Made by a program: the position numbers and the translations under genes
DNA from: Candidatus Methanocorpusculum faecipullorum
GTDB taxonomy: Archaea > Halobacteriota > Methanomicrobia > Methanomicrobiales > Methanocorpusculaceae
DNA: 38,799 bases
Reading direction: 5' to 3'
Assembly: GCA_018883755.1 (NCBI GenBank)
Contig: JAHLFR010000013.1
Location: 1-38,799, forward strand
The notes under the pieces: model-generated
Seen by the model: the letters and a program-made list of their open reading frames with translations, nothing else
Databases searched by the model: none
What the model was told of the DNA's origin: nothing
Shown here: one piece after another, positions 17,671-25,488 of the stretch
Layout of the letters: each line of letters opens with the position of its first letter
Numbering within the stretch: position 1 is the stretch's first letter

Positions 17671-17686
17671 CTTTTTTTTGGTTTTT
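17671..17686 (+). terminator. T-run terminator ending the pyrG-to-transferase cluster
   Basis: Eight T (17672-17679) and five T (17682-17686) directly follow the stop codon. Confidence 0.5.
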
Positions 17687-17705
17687 GCGGTAATATCTAA
17701 CAGGT

Positions 17706-18113
17706 ATGCCTGTTTCTGTACAAACGAAAAGTCAGATCACGGATCTTCTCGAGCAGTATCAGTCCGCCTATAATGATCATAATGCTGATGGTCTTGCTGA
17801 TCTTCTTGCAGCAGATGTTGTTATGTACGGCTGCCGGACCGAGGAGGTTATCATTGGGCGGGAGAGTTTTCTTTCTGCGATGCGGAAAAATTTTGAGCGT
17901 TACAAGACGGGAGGTATCCGGTTTGCGGATGCGGAGATCAAAAGCGAGGGTGTGATCGCCTGGGTTTCGGCTTCCTGTATGCTGCTGAGTACTGCGGGGT
18001 CCGGTGCGGTGCATGAGACTCCCTGCCGGTTTACGGCGGTTCTCCGCGGGACCGGTCATGCGTGGGAGTTTGCACAGATTCATATGTCGCTTGGTTATCC
18101 GTATCACGCATGA
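17706..18113 (+). CDS. NTF2-like / SnoaL-DUF4440 family protein
   Basis: 135 residues. It has the cone-shaped NTF2 pattern: an N-terminal helix (ITDLLEQYQSAYNDHNADGLADLLA), then strands with VVMYGC, VIIGRESFLSAM and IAWVSASCML, then the repeated beta sheet ending HETPCRFTAVL and EFAQIHMSLG. Such proteins bind small hydrophobic ligands or act as isomerases or chaperones. Nothing here fixes the substrate. It converges on the first membrane regulator, with 13 bases between the stops. Confidence 0.8.
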   Translation: MPVSVQTKSQITDLLEQYQSAYNDHNADGLADLLAADVVMYGCRTEEVIIGRESFLSAMRKNFERYKTGGIRFADAEIKSEGVIAWVSASCMLLSTAGSGAVHETPCRFTAVLRGTGHAWEFAQIHMSLGYPYHA

Positions 18114-18126
18114 GAGGGATCTCCTG

Positions 18127-18996
18127 TCATGACACAGTGGTGTCAGGGTCTTCGGTTTCCGCTTGATCGGTGAGGATCGTTTTGTATGCGGCTTCTGCTT
18201 CACTGGTCAGCCGGTAGTGGTTGTGTACTCCGTCAAAGATGATCATGATTACACCGTCGTCGCGAAAACGCCGGAGATACCAGTTGCAGGAGGACGGGTT
18301 GATCCGAAGTTTTCCGGCGAGTTCCTGTTTGGTGATCCCCGGGTGTTCGCGGATGATCCTGATTACCTGTCTCGCTTTTTCCTGTGAGCGGATGATGTAC
18401 ATCAGCCGTTCGGTTTCGGATATACCGCTTCCTCCGGCAAAGTAGTGGGTATGTCCGCGGTATCTGGTTGCAGACAACATGTTACTTTTCTCCATACTTC
18501 TGAGGTAGTGACGTGCGGTGCTGCGGTTTATGGCAAGTGCATCTGTGATCTGCTGAAGGGAGTGACCTGGATTTTTGCTGAGGTAGGCGAGTATCTGTTC
18601 CGGTCTTTCGTTTTCCAGTTGTTTGTCTTTGCGGCGGTAGAGAACGAGAAAGGCAAGGCCAAGTGAGGAGACAAAAAGGGTGATGAGGTGGGAGGTGATT
18701 GGCGGGATATATGCCATCGGTGATGTAATGAGTGTTTCAAGAATGTCCTTTGGAGGTAATTGCCATAAATCAACGGAGATGATTTTTTTATCGTCATAAA
18801 TTGGTATGATTTCCTTATCTGTAGGGATAAATACAATATTTCCGCGAACAAGTTGATTTTCAGGGGGATTTTTTGGATCATGATTGAACCCATAAATTTC
18901 CCCACCTTCTGCGAAGAAAAGAACAACTGCTGCGCTGAACAAAATAAGTACCACGAGTATGACAATACCGATCTCCCGCAGCAGTTCTCTATCCAT
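18127..18996 (-). CDS. transmembrane winged-helix transcriptional regulator, copy 1
   Basis: 289 residues from ATG 18996; an ATG 8 codons earlier (19020) is an alternative. Layout: TM1 (residues about 9-29), an extracytoplasmic loop of about 60 residues, TM2 (about 100-120), a basic hinge (RRKDK), then two winged helix-turn-helix domains (about 131-190 and 205-262; the first reads SLQQITDALAINRSTARHYL, the second TKQELAGKLRINPSSCNWYL). This is a one-component sensor acting from the membrane onto DNA. It is a paralogue of the gene at 20043-20909 and is divergent from the 19450 gene. Its own promoter has the shared TTTGGTCA element. Confidence 0.85.
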   Translation of the reverse strand: MDRELLREIGIVILVVLILFSAAVVLFFAEGGEIYGFNHDPKNPPENQLVRGNIVFIPTDKEIIPIYDDKKIISVDLWQLPPKDILETLITSPMAYIPPITSHLITLFVSSLGLAFLVLYRRKDKQLENERPEQILAYLSKNPGHSLQQITDALAINRSTARHYLRSMEKSNMLSATRYRGHTHYFAGGSGISETERLMYIIRSQEKARQVIRIIREHPGITKQELAGKLRINPSSCNWYLRRFRDDGVIMIIFDGVHNHYRLTSEAEAAYKTILTDQAETEDPDTTVS

Positions 18997-19216
18997 ACTT
19001 ATTCCCAGCTCATGATCCAAGTATCCGGCTGTGTGCCTGAAACTATGCCCCGGCTATCTCAAATGATTTTATGTTTCTTTTCCATTTGCAGACATCTCTG
19101 CATGGTTCATCAGGTGAGTCTTCAGTGTTGTACCGGTTTTGTGGTCTCCCGACAGCTCTCAAATGAGAGGAAGACCTTTTTCCGGGACCTCATGAACGAA
19201 TGTTTTCTCGTGTTTT

Positions 19217-19240
19217 GTTATAGATGTATTGACCAAAGTG
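19217..19240 (-). promoter_or_regulatory. promoter and operator of regulator copy 1
   Basis: Read on the minus strand: CACTTTGGTCAAT followed by acatctataac, an A/T-rich TATA-like box. The same block recurs at 21022-21045. CACTTTGGTCA is also identical to the element before the 26840 gene. Transcription would start near 19190, giving a leader of about 190 bases. Confidence 0.6.
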
Positions 19241-19308
19241 TTATACCCTGCCAACCAATGCAGATTTTATTTCTCCGTTTTGTCCCGCAACATGAACGGG
19301 TGTAACTG

Positions 19309-19333
19309 TTTGGCCAATCTATTCATATATTAT
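19309..19333 (+). promoter_or_regulatory. promoter and operator of the 19450 gene
   Basis: TTTGGCCAAT (19309-19318, containing the palindrome TTGGCCAA) abuts the TATA box attcatatattat. It is the same arrangement as 21114-21136 and 26771-26793. The site occupies the BRE or activator position directly upstream of TATA. Confidence 0.6.
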
Positions 19334-19449
19334 CCCGCTGATAGGATCTCATGTGTATGCTGTTCTCAGCATTGAAAAAACACAAGGGTATCCTCCCTCT
19401 TGAGTGACGAAATTACTGATATCCGCACTAATAAGGAAACCGATTTAAC

Positions 19450-20004
19450 ATGTCCCGCAGTGAAACCCTTAGACTCATTGCAGTATTCGCCATAGTCATC
19501 CTCATCGGATGCCTTCTGGCGTTTTGCCTCATTCAGTACGGGAATACTTTATCCTCTGCAAACAGTACTACCTCACCGTCACCTCTGAGCTGGATTCCAG
19601 AAAAGGACGGTCTCAGTATTGTCTCGCACGGCGTGGAAATGTCCGCGGAAAATGATACTGCGGTCATCGAACTGATCGAACAGTTTGTTGAAGGGAATTA
19701 TGGCAATTATTATGCTCTTACCTCAATAAACACACGGGATGCTGTCCTTCATGGGGTTGCACTGGCAATACAGTATCCCGAGCCTCGTGAACTTCTCTGG
19801 GAAGATTATGGAAGAGGTTATCTGGTAGTTACACCGGTTCAGGTTCACAGGATCGTGGTAACAATTCCGGATGAACCTGATTGGGATGATGGACTGGCCA
19901 ACTTTGTGGCGGTCTATGGTGAGGACAAACGGTTCTGCCACGCAATTCTCCTGCCGGATGAAGAAGCGAACAAAATCCTAACCCTTTTGGGTGTGGAAAA
20001 ATGA
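19450..20004 (+). CDS. membrane-anchored module protein, copy 1
   Basis: 184 residues. One N-terminal helix (residues about 9-29), then a Ser/Thr-rich spacer and an exported domain. No known family recognised. The paralogue at 21243 shares KDGLSIVSHG, TAVIELIEQFV and the pattern RIVVTIPD versus RIYVTIPD, plus a C-terminal HAILLPDEEANKIL versus HTILLPIETANELL. The shared core indicates a domain of mixed alpha/beta type, outside the cell. AAGGA about 13 bases before ATG 19450 is a weak Shine-Dalgarno. It is divergent from regulator copy 1 and is therefore its likely target or co-sensor. Confidence 0.75.
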   Translation: MSRSETLRLIAVFAIVILIGCLLAFCLIQYGNTLSSANSTTSPSPLSWIPEKDGLSIVSHGVEMSAENDTAVIELIEQFVEGNYGNYYALTSINTRDAVLHGVALAIQYPEPRELLWEDYGRGYLVVTPVQVHRIVVTIPDEPDWDDGLANFVAVYGEDKRFCHAILLPDEEANKILTLLGVEK

Positions 20005-20005
20005 T

Positions 20006-20040
20006 CGGGATCATAAATCCCGGTTCATTTCATTTCTCTG
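20006..20040 (+). terminator. short hairpin after the 19450 gene
   Basis: CGGGAT (20006-20011) and ATCCCG (20017-20022) form a 6-bp stem directly after the stop codon, followed by a T-rich tract (gttcatttcatttctct). It separates two convergent genes. Confidence 0.4.
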
Positions 20041-20042
20041 TG

Positions 20043-20909
20043 TCATGATACAGTGATTTCAGGGTCTTCGGTTTCCGCTTGATCGGTGAGGATCGTTTTG
20101 TATGCGGCTTCTGCTTCACTGGTCAGCCGGTAGTGGTTGTGTACTCCGTCAAAGCTGATCATGATTACACCGTCATCACGAAAACGCCGGAGATACCAGT
20201 TGCAGGAGGAAGGGCTTATCCGGAGTTCTCCGGCGAGTTCCTGTTTGGTGATCCCCGGGTGTTCGCGGATGATCCTGATTACCTGTTTCTCTTTTTCCTG
20301 TGAGAGGATGATGTACATCAGCCGTTCGGTTTCGGATATCCCGCTTCCTCCGGCAAAGTAGTGGGTGTGTCCGCGGTATCTGGTTGCAGACAGCGTTTTG
20401 CTTTTCTCCATACTTCTGAGGTAGTGACGTGCGGTGCTGCGGTTTATGGCAAGTGCATCTGTAATCTGCTGAAGGGAGTGACCGGGATTTTTGCTGAGGT
20501 AGGCGAGTATCTGTTCCGGTCTTTCGTTTTCCAGTAGTTTGTCTTTGCGGCGGTAGAGGACGAGAAAGGCAAGGCCAAGTGAGGTGATAAAAAGGGTGAT
20601 GAGGTGTGAGGTTATTGGCGGGATATATGCCATCGGTGAGATAATTAGCTGCCGGATAATTTCCTTTGGTGGTAGTTCCCACAGTTCGACGGTTTTAATT
20701 TCCGTTCCGTCGTAGATGGGAACAATTTCCTCATCTATCACTTCAATTACAAATTCAGGGTGTTCGAGACTAATAACTGGGTTGGTTGGATCATGATTAA
20801 CTCCATAAACCTCCCCGCCTTCTGCGAAGAAAAGAACAACTGCTGCGCTGAACAAAACAAGTACCACGAGTATGACAATGCCGATCTCCCGCAGCAGTTC
20901 TCTCTCCAT
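20043..20909 (-). CDS. transmembrane winged-helix transcriptional regulator, copy 2
   Basis: 288 residues from ATG 20909 (MERELLREIG). An in-frame start 17 codons upstream at 20960 would add a stretch that is leader sequence in copy 1, so it is not favoured. Same architecture as copy 1: two membrane helices around an extracytoplasmic loop, then two winged helix-turn-helix domains. The DNA-binding half differs from copy 1 at only scattered positions. The loop (GVNHDPTNPVISLEHPEF...) is clearly diverged, so the two likely sense different inputs while recognising similar DNA. Confidence 0.85.
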   Translation of the reverse strand: MERELLREIGIVILVVLVLFSAAVVLFFAEGGEVYGVNHDPTNPVISLEHPEFVIEVIDEEIVPIYDGTEIKTVELWELPPKEIIRQLIISPMAYIPPITSHLITLFITSLGLAFLVLYRRKDKLLENERPEQILAYLSKNPGHSLQQITDALAINRSTARHYLRSMEKSKTLSATRYRGHTHYFAGGSGISETERLMYIILSQEKEKQVIRIIREHPGITKQELAGELRISPSSCNWYLRRFRDDGVIMISFDGVHNHYRLTSEAEAAYKTILTDQAETEDPEITVS

Positions 20910-21021
20910 ATTTATCAGTTGGGTCTTCAGTGTTGTACCGGTTTTGTGATCTCCCGACAACTCTCAAATGAGATGAACACCTTTTTCCGGGACCTCATGA
21001 ACGAATGTTTTCTCGTGTTTT

Positions 21022-21045
21022 GTTATAGATGTATTGACCAAAGTG
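21022..21045 (-). promoter_or_regulatory. promoter and operator of regulator copy 2
   Basis: Minus-strand CACTTTGGTCAAT then acatctataac, a duplicate of 19217-19240. The expected transcript start is near 21000, about 90 bases before ATG 20909. Confidence 0.6.
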
Positions 21046-21113
21046 TTATACCCTGCCAACCGATGCAGATTTTATTTCACCGTTTTGTTACGAAACATGA
21101 ACGGGTGTAACAG

Positions 21114-21136
21114 TTTGGCCAATCTATTCATATATG
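21114..21136 (+). promoter_or_regulatory. promoter and operator of the 21243 gene
   Basis: TTTGGCCAAT (21114-21123) followed by ctattcatatatgat, matching copy 1 except for two or three bases. The leader to ATG 21243 is about 85 bases and, unlike the promoter, is not conserved with copy 1. Confidence 0.6.
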
Positions 21137-21242
21137 ATACCATTGATAGATATGGATATGAACCGTGGGCTCCCTCATCTCATAAATTAGCAGATATGAT
21201 CTCAGTTTATTTCATTGGAGTCTCACGAGGAGACGATCTCAC

Positions 21243-21815
21243 ATGTCCAACCGCGAAACCCCCAACCTCATTGCATTCTTCGCAGTTCTGATTGCTATCG
21301 GTGTCTGCATCGTCTTTTTCTGTGTAGCATGGGACCAGAACGAAAGAAGTACACTCCCTGATGATCCCACTCTGTCACGTCTGGGAATCCCGGACAAGGA
21401 CGGCCTCTCCATTGTATCCCACGGCAACGAAATCACTGTGGACAATGAAACCGCCGTCATTGAACTGATAGAACAGTTCGTTCAGGAAAATTATGATTAT
21501 TGGTTTGCCATGGGCAGCATACAAGTACGGGAAGCAGCCCAAAACGGAGTTGCAATACAGATTCATTACAACCCGGCACGCGAACTAATCTGCCCTCCGG
21601 CATACGATCGGCCAAACGCCACCGTTCTGATCGACCGGATCTACGTAACCATTCCGGATCAGCCGGATAAAAAGAATAAGCTGTACTACTATGTCTCCCC
21701 GGTTCGCGATGGCGATTTGGATCACACCATTCTTCTGCCGATAGAAACAGCCAATGAACTTCTGAAGCTGATCGGAGAAGACCCCATTCCGCAAAACCCT
21801 CTGTTCGGGCTGTAA
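21243..21815 (+). CDS. membrane-anchored module protein, copy 2
   Basis: 190 residues, paralogue of the 19450 product. N-terminal helix (residues about 8-29), an exported domain with KDGLSIVSHG, TAVIELIEQFV, VAIQIHYNPARELI and RIYVTIPDQPD. No known family. GAGGAGAC about 8-15 bases before ATG 21243 is a good Shine-Dalgarno. The last codons (LFGL) and the stop codon lie in the stem and loop of the terminator hairpin. Divergence from copy 1 is much greater here than in the regulators. Confidence 0.75.
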   Translation: MSNRETPNLIAFFAVLIAIGVCIVFFCVAWDQNERSTLPDDPTLSRLGIPDKDGLSIVSHGNEITVDNETAVIELIEQFVQENYDYWFAMGSIQVREAAQNGVAIQIHYNPARELICPPAYDRPNATVLIDRIYVTIPDQPDKKNKLYYYVSPVRDGDLDHTILLPIETANELLKLIGEDPIPQNPLFGL

Positions 21816-21841
21816 TCCCGAACAGAGAGACACTCATTTTT
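21799..21841 (+). terminator. strong hairpin terminator overlapping the stop codon
   Basis: CTCTGTTCGGG (21799-21809) pairs perfectly over 11 bp with CCCGAACAGAG (21817-21827). The 7-base loop holds the TAA stop. A T5 run follows at 21837-21841. This looks like a bacterial-style intrinsic terminator, unusual in archaea. Confidence 0.65.
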
Positions 21842-21860
21842 CACAATGATGTCCTTTTCG

Positions 21861-22358
21861 TTACTCCAGCACATCAATCGTTGCGGAAAACTCCCCGCTT
21901 ACTGCGGCAAGACTCTCCAGACCGGATACAACATGTCCGAGCGGAACAAGCCCGGAGGCATACGGGGAATCACGATAGAAGACTGCAATGTTTCCCCAGG
22001 GAGCATACAGTGCAACATCTCCCGCTTCCGGATCGTATCCTGCCGGAGCATTCGCTGTATCCAGTGTTTCTGGGGGATAAGCAATCTTCTCTGCTCCGTT
22101 GTAGTCCCGAAACGTCAGCGTCAGCGGAAGCATTGATCGCAGATCGTTTGCGGCTGCATTATCATACAGCTCCACAATGGCTTCCTGATCAGCGAAGCTT
22201 ATCCGTATCAGCACTGATGACCCTTCCTCTGAACCTGGGGACACCGTCATCTCCGTCGTCGGGTACTGGGTATCACCCGGCTGTTCTGGACCGATGCATC
22301 CGGCAGTGATCAGGATGATAATCACGAACACAAGTAGAAGAGGACGGAAGAAGTTCAT
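21861..22358 (-). CDS. lipoprotein with cyclophilin-like domain
   Basis: 165 residues. Hydrophobic signal ending in a lipobox (LITAGC, Cys21), then a Ser/Thr/Pro-rich linker, then a domain with IRISFADQEAIVELYDNAAANDLRSMLP, LTFRDYNGAEKIAYPP, GDVALYAPWGNIAVFY and the Gly/Leu turn of a small beta barrel. This is the cyclophilin-like fold family seen in many methanogens. Classical prolyl-isomerase residues are not evident, so a binding role is more likely. Exported and lipid-anchored by inference. It is 8 bases after the flavoprotein stop on the same strand and probably cotranscribed. Confidence 0.82.
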   Translation of the reverse strand: MNFFRPLLLVFVIIILITAGCIGPEQPGDTQYPTTEMTVSPGSEEGSSVLIRISFADQEAIVELYDNAAANDLRSMLPLTLTFRDYNGAEKIAYPPETLDTANAPAGYDPEAGDVALYAPWGNIAVFYRDSPYASGLVPLGHVVSGLESLAAVSGEFSATIDVLE

Positions 22359-22366
22359 TGTCTTAC

Positions 22367-22903
22367 TCAGACGGATTTACCCATCTCATACGCCTGCTGC
22401 ATTGCCGGAAGTGTTTTGATATCTCCCTTTGCCCATGCACCGGTACCATAGATGACACCCTTCTCTTTCGCATCCGGCAGACAGTCCGCAAAACCCCGGA
22501 AACACTCAACCGTTCTCTGCATATTGGCAACCGACGTATCTGCCGCGGTCAGGATGTAATACATCTCTTTACCGGAGATCTCAGTATACCTCGCATAAAC
22601 ACGATCGATCACCGTCTTCATCTGGGCATTCACCGAGTAAAAGTACACCGGAGTTGCCAGAACAAGCACATCGCATGCAAGTATCTTCTCAAGAATCTCC
22701 GTCATATCATCATCCTGAATACACTCGCCGCCGTTCGCCTGGCAGTAATCACACGCAGTACAATAGCCGATCTTCTTCTCCGAGATTGTGATCTTTTCTG
22801 CGGTGTTTCCTGCATCAACCGCCCCGCGGATAAACTCATCACAAAGAATATCCGAGTTACCGCCTTTTCTTGGGCTTCCTGAAAGTACTACAATATGTTT
22901 CAT
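22367..22903 (-). CDS. iron-sulfur flavoprotein / NAD(P)H-dependent FMN reductase family
   Basis: 178 residues from ATG 22903; a longer frame to 23074 lacks homology-like sequence and is rejected. Flavodoxin-like fold: SGSPRKGGNSDIL (residues 8-20) binds FMN phosphate, TPVYFYSVNAQMK (84-96) the isoalloxazine side. A compact cysteine motif C48-x2-C51-x2-C54-x6-C61 (CTACDYCQANGGEC) fits the 4Fe-4S site of methanogen iron-sulfur flavoproteins. These transfer electrons from ferredoxin to acceptors such as O2 or peroxide. Soluble. Weak Shine-Dalgarno. Confidence 0.87.
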   Translation of the reverse strand: MKHIVVLSGSPRKGGNSDILCDEFIRGAVDAGNTAEKITISEKKIGYCTACDYCQANGGECIQDDDMTEILEKILACDVLVLATPVYFYSVNAQMKTVIDRVYARYTEISGKEMYYILTAADTSVANMQRTVECFRGFADCLPDAKEKGVIYGTGAWAKGDIKTLPAMQQAYEMGKSV

Positions 22904-23163
22904 AACTTCTGTTTTTGTGCAAAAGTATCCACCTAAACTTTGAACCTGTGCCTGTATGGGGATACTGGCAAAAAATGGTTCTCTTATCCGGTGTACTGCT
23001 GCACCCTCCTTTTCTCCTGGTATTTTTGTATTCTGCCAAAATATAATCCACAGAAACAGATCTGTTCCATGCACACAGCAATGATACCAGCTGCATGCCG
23101 TACCTGACGTGTAAGGAAAAAAGATAATTTTTTTGTTGTCTCTTCGATTGGTTTTACCAAACT

Positions 23164-24288
23164 CTACTTCTCAAAATGTTTTGCAACGTCTTTGAGGTAC
23201 TGGATAATCGGCAGCTGCTGCGGACAGATCTGCTCACACTGGCCGCACTCAATACAGTCGCTTGCTTTTCCGAACGTCTTGGCAAGGCGGGCGTAGTACT
23301 GATTCTGCGGCAGCCAGATCTTCTCTTTCGTCTCCTGAAGGTCCGCATTGTACAAAGAGAAGTACTTGGGGATGGGAATATTTTCCGGACATCCTCCTGT
23401 ACAGTAGGAACAACCGGTGCAGGCAACCGTAATGTTCGCATTTATGAGATCAACCGCTTTTTCCACGATCGCGATCTCCTTCTCAGTCATCGGCGTGAAC
23501 TCAGCCATGTAACCGGTGTTGTCAAGCATCTGATCCAGCGAACTCATGCCGCTCAGGACCACCTTTACATGCTCCAAACTTGCCGCAAAACGAATGCCCC
23601 AGGAAGGAACCGACCAGTCGGGATGACACTCTTTGAACATCCTCTCAACCTCTTCCGGAACCCTTGCAAGAGTACCGCCTTTCACCGGCTCCATCACGAT
23701 CACATCCTTCCCGTGCTTTACCGCAGTCTCATAACATTTACGCGACTGGATTCCGTCATTCTCCCAGTCAAGATAGTTGATCTGCAGCAGTACAAACTCC
23801 ATCTCCGGATGTTCGGTAAAGACGCGGTCAACCATCTCCGCATTGTCGTGACAGGAGAATCCGATGTGTTTTATCAGACCCTGCTCCTTCTTCTCCGCAA
23901 GCCACCGGAAACAGTCCATCTCCGTGTAAATCTTGTAAAGATCGCGCCCCGCATCATGCAGAAGATAGTAATCAAAGTACTGTGCACCGGTCTTTTCCAG
24001 CTGCTGGTAAAATATTGCATCCCGGTCTTCCTTGCTTTTCAGAAAATCCGCGTGCAGTTTCGTTGCAATCGTGTATCTGTCCCGCGGATACCGGTCGGTA
24101 AGTGCCTCTTTTATCGCATTTTCGCTGCGGAACCCGCAGTACATCCATGCCGTATCAAAGTAGGTAAATCCCCGTTCGAGGAAAACATCAACCATTTTCT
24201 TTGTCTGCTCAATGTCAATACTCGCCTCATCGTTTTCGTCCAGAAGAGGCAGACGCATAAATCCGAATCCTAATTTCTTCTCGTTCAT
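23164..24288 (-). CDS. aldo/keto reductase with C-terminal two-[4Fe-4S] domain
   Basis: 374 residues. TIM-barrel AKR with the full catalytic tetrad visible: D45 (YFDTAWMY), Y50, K77 (IATKLH) and H111 (YLLHD). The C-terminal ferredoxin-like part has C290, C293, C296, C300 (with CPENIP) and C345, C348, C351, C355. Such proteins may use ferredoxin or an electron carrier in place of NADPH. The start overlaps the acetyltransferase stop by 4 bases (ATGA), so the two form one transcription unit. Substrate unknown. Confidence 0.9.
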   Translation of the reverse strand: MNEKKLGFGFMRLPLLDENDEASIDIEQTKKMVDVFLERGFTYFDTAWMYCGFRSENAIKEALTDRYPRDRYTIATKLHADFLKSKEDRDAIFYQQLEKTGAQYFDYYLLHDAGRDLYKIYTEMDCFRWLAEKKEQGLIKHIGFSCHDNAEMVDRVFTEHPEMEFVLLQINYLDWENDGIQSRKCYETAVKHGKDVIVMEPVKGGTLARVPEEVERMFKECHPDWSVPSWGIRFAASLEHVKVVLSGMSSLDQMLDNTGYMAEFTPMTEKEIAIVEKAVDLINANITVACTGCSYCTGGCPENIPIPKYFSLYNADLQETKEKIWLPQNQYYARLAKTFGKASDCIECGQCEQICPQQLPIIQYLKDVAKHFEK

Positions 24289-24869
24289 TTCTGTTCTCCT
24301 GCGGTTACGGAATTTTTGATAACCTTTGCCGGAACCCCGCCGACAACCGTTCCCGGCGGAACATCCTTCGTTACCACCGCACCGGCCGCAACAATCGCAC
24401 CGTCGCCAACGGTCACTCCCGGCAGAATCGTTGCATGAGATCCAACCCAGACGTTCTTTCCCAGAACGATCGGTTTTGTGTGCATGCTTGCCCGTATCGT
24501 TGGCTCTGCCTCATGGTTAATAGTGGCAAGAACAACCGAATGGCCGATAAGTGTTCCATCCCCTATGTAGATCCCGCCCTGATCCTGAAAATGACATCCT
24601 GAGTTGATGAACACATCTTTTCCCACATGGATGTTTTTTCCGCAGTCCGTATAAAACGGCGGGAAGAGTGAAAATGACTCATCAACAGTCTGTCCGGTCA
24701 GTACGGAGAAGAGATGCCGAATCTCTGCCGGCTCGTGGTAGCCCTGGTTGAGAACAGCGGTGATCTTCATCGCCGCAAAGGCAAGCTCTGTCATCATCTG
24801 ATGCACCTCCGTTCCGGCCGTGATCACCTTTCCGGAGTTCATATATGCCAAAAATTCATGCAGTTCCAT
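24285..24869 (-). CDS. hexapeptide-repeat O-acetyltransferase (maltose/galactoside acetyltransferase-like)
   Basis: 194 residues. An N-terminal helical part, then left-handed beta-helix repeats ([44 protein letters not shown]) and the closing [14 protein letters not shown]. The catalytic His is in TINHEAEP. It transfers acetyl from acetyl-CoA to a sugar or similar hydroxyl. The first 70 residues differ from the standard Mac domain, so the acceptor is uncertain. Upstream gene of the operon with the aldo/keto reductase, divergent from the HxlR regulator. Confidence 0.87.
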   Translation of the reverse strand: MELHEFLAYMNSGKVITAGTEVHQMMTELAFAAMKITAVLNQGYHEPAEIRHLFSVLTGQTVDESFSLFPPFYTDCGKNIHVGKDVFINSGCHFQDQGGIYIGDGTLIGHSVVLATINHEAEPTIRASMHTKPIVLGKNVWVGSHATILPGVTVGDGAIVAAGAVVTKDVPPGTVVGGVPAKVIKNSVTAGEQK

Positions 24870-25102
24870 ACATATCCTCTCCCCATTTCAGCGGGCGGTA
24901 TTCATCCCGGTCCGATACCGTTTGTTTGCGAATACTGCCCTCCATTTCTTAAGATATCTTTTGCCCCGTTTTCTCATATAGACATTGGTAACATGGATGT
25001 TCCTTGCACACATGCATGATACCTGGAAAACTCTGTTTATCTCCTTTATTCCTCCGGTTTTTCTCCACAATCTATTTCCTTCGCTCCTGCAAACATATAC
25101 TC

Positions 25103-25486
25103 ATGGACGGTTCTGCAGGGCAAAAAAACAAACCGAAGTACATGACGGGTATTGATGCGGCGGTGAGTATCATCAGCGGAAAATGGAAAGCCCTGATCCT
25201 CTACCAGCTGGAGGACGGAGCCCTGCGGTACAGCCAGATTCTCAATGGTATGGAGTATGGCATCACTCAGCGTATGCTCACCAAAGAGCTTCGCGAGATG
25301 GAAGAGAGCGGGCTTATCTCCCGGACCGTCTATCCGGAAACTCCGCCAAAGGTGGAGTATGCAATTACTGAGAAAGGCCGATCCCTCATGCCCATTCTCG
25401 ATCAGTTATGCCACTGGGGCTGTCAGCACATGGCGGATCAGCTGGAATACAACTGTGCGGAAGAGTGTGAAAATACAGCAGAGTAA
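25103..25486 (+). CDS. HxlR-family winged-helix transcriptional regulator
   Basis: 127 residues from ATG 25103; a longer frame from 25004 is an unlikely hydrophobic extension. HxlR signature: DAAVSIISGKWKALILYQL, LRYSQILNGMEYGITQRMLTKELREMEESGLISR and PPKVEYAITEKGRSLMPIL. These often respond to redox or electrophile stress through Cys; here C-terminal cysteines occur in CHWGCQHM and NCAEEC. It is divergent from the acetyltransferase/aldo-keto operon, which it probably controls, and convergent with the second aldo/keto gene (2 bases between stops). Confidence 0.9.
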   Translation: MDGSAGQKNKPKYMTGIDAAVSIISGKWKALILYQLEDGALRYSQILNGMEYGITQRMLTKELREMEESGLISRTVYPETPPKVEYAITEKGRSLMPILDQLCHWGCQHMADQLEYNCAEECENTAE

Positions 25487-25488
25487 CT

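Larger units (their letters stand above)
19021..19449. other. divergent intergenic region of module copy 1
   Basis: No gene is seen in these 429 bases. The part from about 19114 to 19335 is nearly the same as 20926-21136 of the second copy and holds both promoters. A tract of roughly 100 bases next to the regulator start (about 19003-19113) has no match in copy 2, so it was inserted here or lost there. A dyad, CTCTCA-AA-TGAGAG, lies at 19156-19169 within the regulator leader. Confidence 0.75.

Noticed and set aside
23176-24273. 365-codon plus-strand frame opposite the first aldo/keto reductase
   Set aside because: The minus-strand gene has complete tetrad and Fe-S motifs; the plus frame has none.
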